Assembly (NCBI GenBank): GCA_022447525.1
Contig: JAKVBA010000003.1
Location: forward strand, 43,346 to 93,608
DNA length: 50,263 nucleotides
Direction of reading: 5' to 3'
DNA from: Gammaproteobacteria bacterium
Lineage (GTDB): Bacteria > Pseudomonadota > Gammaproteobacteria > Arenicellales > Arenicellaceae
The notes below the pieces were generated by a model. It saw nothing but the letters and a program-made list of their open reading frames with translations, was not told the origin of the DNA and searched no databases. Made by a program: the position numbers and the translations under genes. Below, in pieces: positions 45,529 through 50,263 of the stretch; the first letter of the stretch is position 1; every line of letters begins with the position of its first letter.

Positions 45529-46167
45529 ATGCGATCAATTTTAATTGTGAACCCAAAAGGTGGGTGTGGTAAAACCACTATCGCGACCAATTTAGCGACT
45601 TATTACGCTGTTTGGGATATCCCGACGGCATTGGTAGACCTTGACCCTCAGCAGTCGGCAATGGATTGGCTGCGAGTTCGCCCTGATACAGAGAATGAAA
45701 TACAGGGTTTTAATGGCTTAAAGGGGAAAATTTTTCCAGATGAAAACACTCAACGTATCATTTACGATTGTCCTGCTAGAACTGATAGCAGAAAAGTCGC
45801 TAAGTTGATTGAGTTAATGGATGTGGTGATTATTCCGGTAATGCCAAGTGCGATTGATATGCGTGTAGCCGCTCAATTTGTGGCTGACATTCTCAATGAA
45901 ATTAAAAAAACCAAATCCAAAGCCATATTGGGTGTCGTAGCAAATAGAACACAAAAAAATTACGCTTCCTATAAATCCTTAGCAAAATTTTTAAAAGCCT
46001 TAGATGTCCCATTTGTTGGCGCTCTAAGAAATTCGCAGAATTACATCAAGGTCGCTGATAGTGGTGTTGGTATATTTGAAATGCAAATTGGTGACGTTGA
46101 GCCCGATATGAAGGAATGGAAGCCGATACTCAATTGGATTGAAGGCAAACGCGTGTTAAAAAAGTAA
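45529..46167 (+). CDS. ParA/MinD-family ATPase, orphan
   Basis: A 212-residue protein with a deviant Walker A (NPKGGCGKTTIATNLA) including the signature lysine, LVDLDPQQSAMDWL, Walker B-type IIYDCPARTD and VIIPVMPSAIDM. Proteins of this short type position cargo (chromosome, flagella, chemoreceptors, carboxysomes) through dimerisation on DNA or membrane. No ParB-like gene or obvious parS lies nearby, so its cargo is unknown. It has GGGAGA before the ATG, is divergent from creB, and sits 65 bases before the M48 protease gene. Confidence 0.85.
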   Translation: MRSILIVNPKGGCGKTTIATNLATYYAVWDIPTALVDLDPQQSAMDWLRVRPDTENEIQGFNGLKGKIFPDENTQRIIYDCPARTDSRKVAKLIELMDVVIIPVMPSAIDMRVAAQFVADILNEIKKTKSKAILGVVANRTQKNYASYKSLAKFLKALDVPFVGALRNSQNYIKVADSGVGIFEMQIGDVEPDMKEWKPILNWIEGKRVLKK

Positions 46168-46222
46168 CAGATCGACACTTTCCCAACTTAAATTAAGGTG
46201 GCTTGTCGGAATAATAGATTTC

Positions 46223-46227
46223 GGAGG
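46223..46227 (+). promoter_or_regulatory. Ribosome binding site that sets the M48 protease start
   Basis: GGAGG is 5 bases before ATG 46233. The in-frame GTG at 46227 overlaps this site and is therefore unlikely as a start. Confidence 0.65.
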
Positions 46228-46232
46228 TGAAT

Positions 46233-47681
46233 ATGATTTGCCGGTGTATGTCCCGGTTTTCTGGGTTTCTTGCGCTTTTGATTATCCTGCAGGGATGTGC
46301 AACCAATCCGGTCACAGGAGACCGCACATTAGCCATGCCCGAAAGTTGGGAGATTGAAACTGGGCGAGCAAATCACCCTAAAATATTGCAAGAGTACTCG
46401 GTCTATGAAAACCCCAAACTGCAAGCTTATGTGAATGAAATTGGCCAAAAGCTGGCTTCGAAGAGCCATCGCTCAAATCTCGAGTTCACTTTCACCCTAC
46501 TGGACAGCCCCCAAGTAAACGCGTTTGCACTCCCAGGCGGCTTTATATACGTGACCCGTGGCATTATGTCGTATATGACCAAGGAGTCCCATTTGGCTGG
46601 TGTAATAGGGCATGAAATTGGTCACGTAACCGCAGCTCATGGAGCGCGTAGAGCAGCGCAAGCTCAAATAGGAGGAATTGCAACCGCTGCAGTAGCGATA
46701 GCGACTGGTAGTCAAGAGCTAACACAGGCATCGCAAATGCTCGGTGGCGCTTTAATTAGCGGTTATGGCCGCAAGCAAGAGCTGGAATCGGATCGACTGG
46801 GTGCTCAATATATAGCTCAGCATAATTACAGTCCTGACGATATGGTGGATGTAATCGGTATTCTGAAAGATCAAGAACTATTCGCCGCTGAGAGAGCACG
46901 GCGTGAAGGCAGGCAAGTTCAAGGTTACCATGGCCTTTTTGCGACTCACCCTATGAATGATTTACGTTTACAAGAAGTAATTGCAGCTGCTGACAAGTAC
47001 AGAGACACCACCAAACCGATGCCAGACGATGGTCGATTCTTGCGTTTGACCAACGGCATGGCCTACGGAGAGAGCGAAAAACAAGGCATCATTCGAGGCA
47101 ACAAGTTCTATCATAAATCACTGGACCTTTTCATTGAGTTCCCACCAGGATGGAGAATTCAAAATACACCTTCCGTGATGACGGCGGTTGCGCCAGACGG
47201 TAGCAAGATGCTTCAAATGCGAATGGATTCAGTGGTACCTCCGGTCGACGGGGTTAGATACCTTGGTAGAAAGTTTCCTCAATTTCGCAATGCTACCCAG
47301 TTGAAGACGTCTGAAGACCAAGCCGTTTCGGGTATTGCAACACTCAATGATCAACGAACAGGTCGAACCCAAGACCTGCGAGTTGCGATGATTAATCGTG
47401 GCAATCAGGCCTTTGTATTGTCCGGTGTTGGCAAATATGGGCTGCCTGATTTAGAAGTAATGAATGTGGCTCAAAGTGTTCGCAGACTAAAAGCCAGCGA
47501 GCGCAAGTTGGCTGAAGGTCGTGAGATTTCCCTTGTTAAAGCAAAGCGTGGCGACACGATTGCCTCGCTAGCAAAACGCTCCAACCTTGACGAATACGCG
47601 GAAGAACAATTAAGGCTAATCAACGGACTCTATCCGGACGGAGAGCCTAAACACGGTCAATGGATCAAGATCATAAAATAG
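46233..47681 (+). CDS. M48-family metalloprotease lipoprotein with C-terminal LysM-like domain
   Basis: A 482-residue lipoprotein (lipobox LQGC, Cys22 from ATG 46233). The M48 catalytic core has zinc motif HEIGH (127-131), the third ligand in ELESDRLGAQYIA, and preceding FALPGGFIYVTRGIM, as in BepA/YfgC and LoiP. After about residue 250 there is a beta-rich middle domain, and the C-terminus (LVKAKRGDTIASLAKRSNLD, then INGLYPDGEPKHGQWIKII) looks like a LysM-type peptidoglycan-binding fold. It probably acts in outer-membrane protein quality control at the periplasmic face. No TPR domain as in BepA is present. Confidence 0.88.
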   Translation: MICRCMSRFSGFLALLIILQGCATNPVTGDRTLAMPESWEIETGRANHPKILQEYSVYENPKLQAYVNEIGQKLASKSHRSNLEFTFTLLDSPQVNAFALPGGFIYVTRGIMSYMTKESHLAGVIGHEIGHVTAAHGARRAAQAQIGGIATAAVAIATGSQELTQASQMLGGALISGYGRKQELESDRLGAQYIAQHNYSPDDMVDVIGILKDQELFAAERARREGRQVQGYHGLFATHPMNDLRLQEVIAAADKYRDTTKPMPDDGRFLRLTNGMAYGESEKQGIIRGNKFYHKSLDLFIEFPPGWRIQNTPSVMTAVAPDGSKMLQMRMDSVVPPVDGVRYLGRKFPQFRNATQLKTSEDQAVSGIATLNDQRTGRTQDLRVAMINRGNQAFVLSGVGKYGLPDLEVMNVAQSVRRLKASERKLAEGREISLVKAKRGDTIASLAKRSNLDEYAEEQLRLINGLYPDGEPKHGQWIKIIK

Positions 47682-47691
47682 TACTATTTGT

Positions 47692-47714
47692 CTTGATATC
47701 AAGTTCAATTGAAC
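47692..47714. repeat. Two adjacent 12-base perfect palindromes
   Basis: CTTGATATCAAG (47692-47703) and GTTCAATTGAAC (47703-47714) share one base. They lie between the M48 stop and its terminator. They may be mRNA 3'-end structure or a protein-binding site. Confidence 0.5.
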
Positions 47715-47738
47715 CCGGCTCATAAGGCCGGTTTTTTT
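47711..47738 (+). terminator. Rho-independent terminator after the M48 protease gene
   Basis: CCGGC (47715-47719) pairs with GCCGG (47727-47731), flanked by A/T pairing, and is followed by seven T's. Confidence 0.8.
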
Positions 47739-47866
47739 GTGCCTCTATAAAACTGTTGATCGGCAGGTGAGAGGTTTCATTTTATACACAAACTCACAAA
47801 ACTAGCTGTTACCATAATTGACCCTGATTTATAAAGAATGCATGGAACACAAATCGGAGTTAAGCC

Positions 47867-49258
47867 TTGGACAAAATGAGCGTTCAGCACAAACTAAATT
47901 TAAGTAAAACCGCAATAGCACGGTCATCCGAATATGCCATAGAGTATTTAGAGCAGTTAGATAGGATGCGGGTGTCTCCTAGCGTAGAACAAGCCAAACT
48001 TTTAGACGTGTTTGATGAGAGTATGCCACCGCAAGGGATGGATGCAAACGAGATCGTTCAGTTGTTACACAAGCATGGCTCGCCGAATACCGTAGCCACT
48101 GCTGGAGGAAGATATTTTGGCCTGGTGGTGGGCGGTTCACTTCCAGCCTGCGCTGGATCTAGAACGCTTATGGCGGCTTGGGATCAGATAGGAACCACGC
48201 ATTTCACGAGCCCTATTACTTCTAAACTCGAATCTGTAGCCAGTGATTGGATCTTAGATATCTTTAGTTTGCCAAAGCAGAGCAGTGTTGGCTTCGTGAC
48301 CGGAACTACCATGGGAAACTTTGTTTGTCTCGCTGCTGCCAGACACTTTTTACTAGCACGTTTGGGTTGGAATGTTGAAACTCAAGGTCTAATGGGATGC
48401 CCACTGATCAGAGTGCTAGCATCCAAAGAAGTTCATTTTACGGTGAAGAAAGTACTCGCTTTACTCGGTATAGGTACAAACATAATAGAACCCCTAGAAG
48501 TAGACGACGATGGTGCAATAGATATCGATAAACTGCCAACGCTCGATGATCGTTGTTTGATCTTGACTCAAGCCGGCAATGTTAATTCTGGTGCCATAGA
48601 TCCCATAGGTGCGATAGCGGCAGAGGCCAAAAAAGTGGGTGCATGGGTTCATGTAGATGGGGCATTTGGTCTCTGGGCAGCGGCAAGCGAAAAAAAGAAA
48701 AAGCTAATCCAAGGGTTTGAATGTGCTGACAGTTGGGTGACGGATGGCCATAAATGGCTTAATACTCCCTATGACTGTGGTATCGCCATCTGCCGAAATG
48801 CCGAAGCGGTGCACAATTCAATGTCGACTACAGCGCCATATTTTGCCGCTGCAGTGGATATCGACGCTAAGGACATGATGCCTGAATTATCACGTTCCGC
48901 GAGGGGGATTGATATTTGGGCTGCCCTTAAAAATCTAGGTAAAGATGGTGTCGCATCTCTGATAGATAGAAACTGTGAGCAGGCTAACAGAATGGCAAGC
49001 GGCCTAAAAGACTTGGGTTTTGATGTTCTAAATGCAGTGGTGCTAAACCAAGTGGTAGCAACCTTTCCAAGCCATGAGGATCAAATCGATAAGCTGGTGA
49101 AATCGGTAGTGGATAGCGGTGAAGCTTGGTTTGGGGTAACCGAGTGGCAATCCCGCTCGGCTTTTCGTATTAGCTTCTCTTCCTGGGTGACGACATTAGA
49201 CGACGTTGAAACTACGCTAAAAGCGATTAAAAAGGCCAAGCAAAAACTAGGTTGGTAA
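47867..49258 (+). CDS. Group II PLP-dependent decarboxylase
   Basis: A 463-residue enzyme of the glutamate/aromatic amino acid decarboxylase family. Motifs: SVGFVTGTTMGNFVCLAAARH (phosphate loop), NVNSGAIDPIGAIAAEAK, HVDGAFGLWA (Asp that contacts the PLP nitrogen), and Lys296 in TDGHKWLNTPYDCGI (Schiff base). Substrate specificity is not evident. The start TTG 47867 has GGAG 7 bases upstream, while ATG 47876 would be 16 bases away. It has its own upstream gap after the M48 terminator and no obvious operon partner. Confidence 0.85.
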   Translation: MDKMSVQHKLNLSKTAIARSSEYAIEYLEQLDRMRVSPSVEQAKLLDVFDESMPPQGMDANEIVQLLHKHGSPNTVATAGGRYFGLVVGGSLPACAGSRTLMAAWDQIGTTHFTSPITSKLESVASDWILDIFSLPKQSSVGFVTGTTMGNFVCLAAARHFLLARLGWNVETQGLMGCPLIRVLASKEVHFTVKKVLALLGIGTNIIEPLEVDDDGAIDIDKLPTLDDRCLILTQAGNVNSGAIDPIGAIAAEAKKVGAWVHVDGAFGLWAAASEKKKKLIQGFECADSWVTDGHKWLNTPYDCGIAICRNAEAVHNSMSTTAPYFAAAVDIDAKDMMPELSRSARGIDIWAALKNLGKDGVASLIDRNCEQANRMASGLKDLGFDVLNAVVLNQVVATFPSHEDQIDKLVKSVVDSGEAWFGVTEWQSRSAFRISFSSWVTTLDDVETTLKAIKKAKQKLGW

Positions 49259-49731
49259 TCCCATGGATTATGCGCCGCCTGTAAAGATCGGTTAACAGCC
49301 AAGAACTGGGTTCTCTCTTGATTCTACCAACTTAGTTCTAATAGCGATCGACCAATCCACAACTAATTTTACGAGCCCAGATGCGTAGAAAAAAATTAAA
49401 GAAAAGAAATTGCATGCATAGCGAGTTCAGAGCTAACGCCACAATTAAGCTCTACAATGAGCGCAAAAGTTTTCTGAGTAGTAGAGAATTGCGACGGCCG
49501 CGACTCGGAAGTAGTCACATTGTCTAATGATATTTTGAATACCCAATCTGAAGAGCACACGGCCAGCAAAACTTTAAATTTGATACTATGTTAAGAAGCA
49601 AGTTCTGATCCGCGAGGAGTTCAGGTCAGTCAAAAGTAAATTACGGCAAAGGTAAATTACGGCAAAGGTAAAGTCTGACTTTTAAAAGGTTTGTTATTCC
49701 CATTTACTTAGATTAAAAGCGATATACGAAC
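49259..49731. other. Gene-free interval
   Basis: No coding region of convincing composition is seen on either strand in these 473 bases. The only structure noticed is a 16-base tandem duplication near 49636. No tRNA, attachment site or terminator was recognised. Confidence 0.5.
49636..49672 (+). repeat. 16-base tandem duplication
   Basis: GTAAATTACGGCAAAG occurs at 49636-49651 and 49652-49667, followed by the first five bases of a third copy. It is identical between copies and lies in the gene-free interval. Confidence 0.8.
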
Positions 49732-50151
49732 TTACTTGTAAGCTCGGTTCATTACTTCAAATATAAATGCAGTGCTCCAACCAAACAGAATAAAACCGTT
49801 GGCGGCCTCAAATGAACTAATTAAGCGCCAATCTTGGTCAAGGTAAACATCGCCGAAACCCACTGTGGTAAACGCAGATGTAGAGAAGTAGAGAGCTGAC
49901 TCCAAGTCGGGCAAAATATCAAAGGCCAAGTAAAACCCTGCCCATATCCATATCTGAATGATATGAGATAGAAAAACAACCAAAACGGTTGCGACCATTA
50001 AAAATGACTTGGTAGAGATTCGCTCAATATTGGGAATCAACCGTTGTTTGTTTCTGTTCATAGCCAATATAAATCGATCGAGTATAAGGCCATGCACAAT
50101 TACAGTTAATCCGATCAGCAAGCACCCCAGTGCGAATTGTACAATCAACAT
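49732..50151 (-). CDS. Minimal potassium-channel-like membrane protein
   Basis: A 139-residue protein with hydrophobic helices near residues 3-28, 50-77 and 106-133, and a pore-loop selectivity filter TTVGFGD (95-101) in ALYFSTSAFTTVGFGDVYL, the signature of two-TM (Ion_trans_2) K+ channels. It lacks a visible cytoplasmic RCK ligand domain, so gating is unexplained. Tetramerisation is expected. Selectivity is inferred from the filter. Confidence 0.85.
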   Translation of the reverse strand: MLIVQFALGCLLIGLTVIVHGLILDRFILAMNRNKQRLIPNIERISTKSFLMVATVLVVFLSHIIQIWIWAGFYLAFDILPDLESALYFSTSAFTTVGFGDVYLDQDWRLISSFEAANGFILFGWSTAFIFEVMNRAYK

Positions 50152-50263
50152 TATTTGTATCTCATTCTAGGTTTAGTTTTTCTAATAGATTCCGGTTTGC
50201 AGATTATTGCAAAGCATCGAATGCCAACTCAACTGAGATAATTGAGAGCGCCTTAATAAACGA

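Noticed and set aside
45529-46167. Plasmid or prophage partition module
   Set aside because: No ParB, replication or phage genes nearby; surrounding genes are chromosomal in type.
47692-47703. FNR/Anr box (CTTGATATCAAG resembles TTGAT...ATCAA)
   Set aside because: The half-sites have no 4-base spacer, and the site lies downstream of a gene, before a terminator.
49636-49672. Short CRISPR array
   Set aside because: The 16-base units abut with no spacers and no cas genes are present.
1-50263. tRNA, rRNA, insertion sequences, integrases, phage genes
   Set aside because: None recognised by eye on either strand. A tRNAscan-SE or ISfinder run would be needed to exclude them formally.

Overview
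This window looks like a stretch of a gammaproteobacterial chromosome, probably from a marine or other aquatic heterotroph. The strongest evidence is the conserved block gmk-rpoZ-spoT-ridA-recG-ubiA (35.4-42.4 kb), together with a CreB/CreC-type two-component pair, Tex, DusC, a TonB-dependent receptor beside a SapC-family gene, and many exported proteins. No rRNA, tRNA, insertion sequence, prophage or CRISPR array was recognised. The genus cannot be fixed from the sequence alone.

Layout. 0-7.5 kb: a 5'-cut ABC permease, then a tight plus-strand run (TPR protein, DUF1415 protein, APC permease, YceI lipoprotein), then an exported S1/P1-nuclease-like enzyme and an exported cyclophilin, closed by a clear terminator. 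7.5-11.5 kb (minus): a translationally coupled set of exported alpha/beta hydrolase, NatA-like ATPase and NatB-like permease, plus a small unknown gene. 11.8-16.3 kb: Tex, two small membrane proteins and a membrane-anchored AraC regulator. 16.5-21.9 kb: an exported protein with an acidic 27-residue repeat, a hexapeptide acetyltransferase, a fusion of a UPF0104/flippase-like membrane domain to a periplasmic beta-propeller, and a Kelch gene interrupted by one amber codon. 22-27.3 kb: a small lipoprotein, a second membrane-anchored AraC regulator, and a three-gene operon of di-haem cytochrome c4, di-haem peroxidase (CCP/MauG family) and a beta-helix protein with a C-terminal haem domain. 27.3-33.8 kb: DusC, a MOSC protein, a decayed gene probably of the tryptophan-halogenase family, SapC, a TonB receptor and a DMT exporter. 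33.9-42.4 kb: a MocR regulator divergent from the exporter, then the conserved housekeeping block. 42.4-50.3 kb: TetR regulator, CreC/CreB, an orphan ParA-like ATPase, an M48 lipoprotein protease, a PLP-dependent decarboxylase, a 473-base gene-free gap and a minimal potassium-channel-like protein.

How genes may work together. The best candidates for an undescribed system are (i) the periplasmic redox operon at 23.8-27.3 kb, where a CCP/MauG-type enzyme is encoded between an electron carrier and a beta-helix protein that itself carries haem, and (ii) the envelope cluster at 16.5-21.9 kb with the repeat protein and the flippase-propeller fusion. The MocR/DMT pair has direct repeats that look like an operator. 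The SapC/TonB locus appears to have lost its halogenase. All functional statements come from motif recognition and gene context. No database search was possible.
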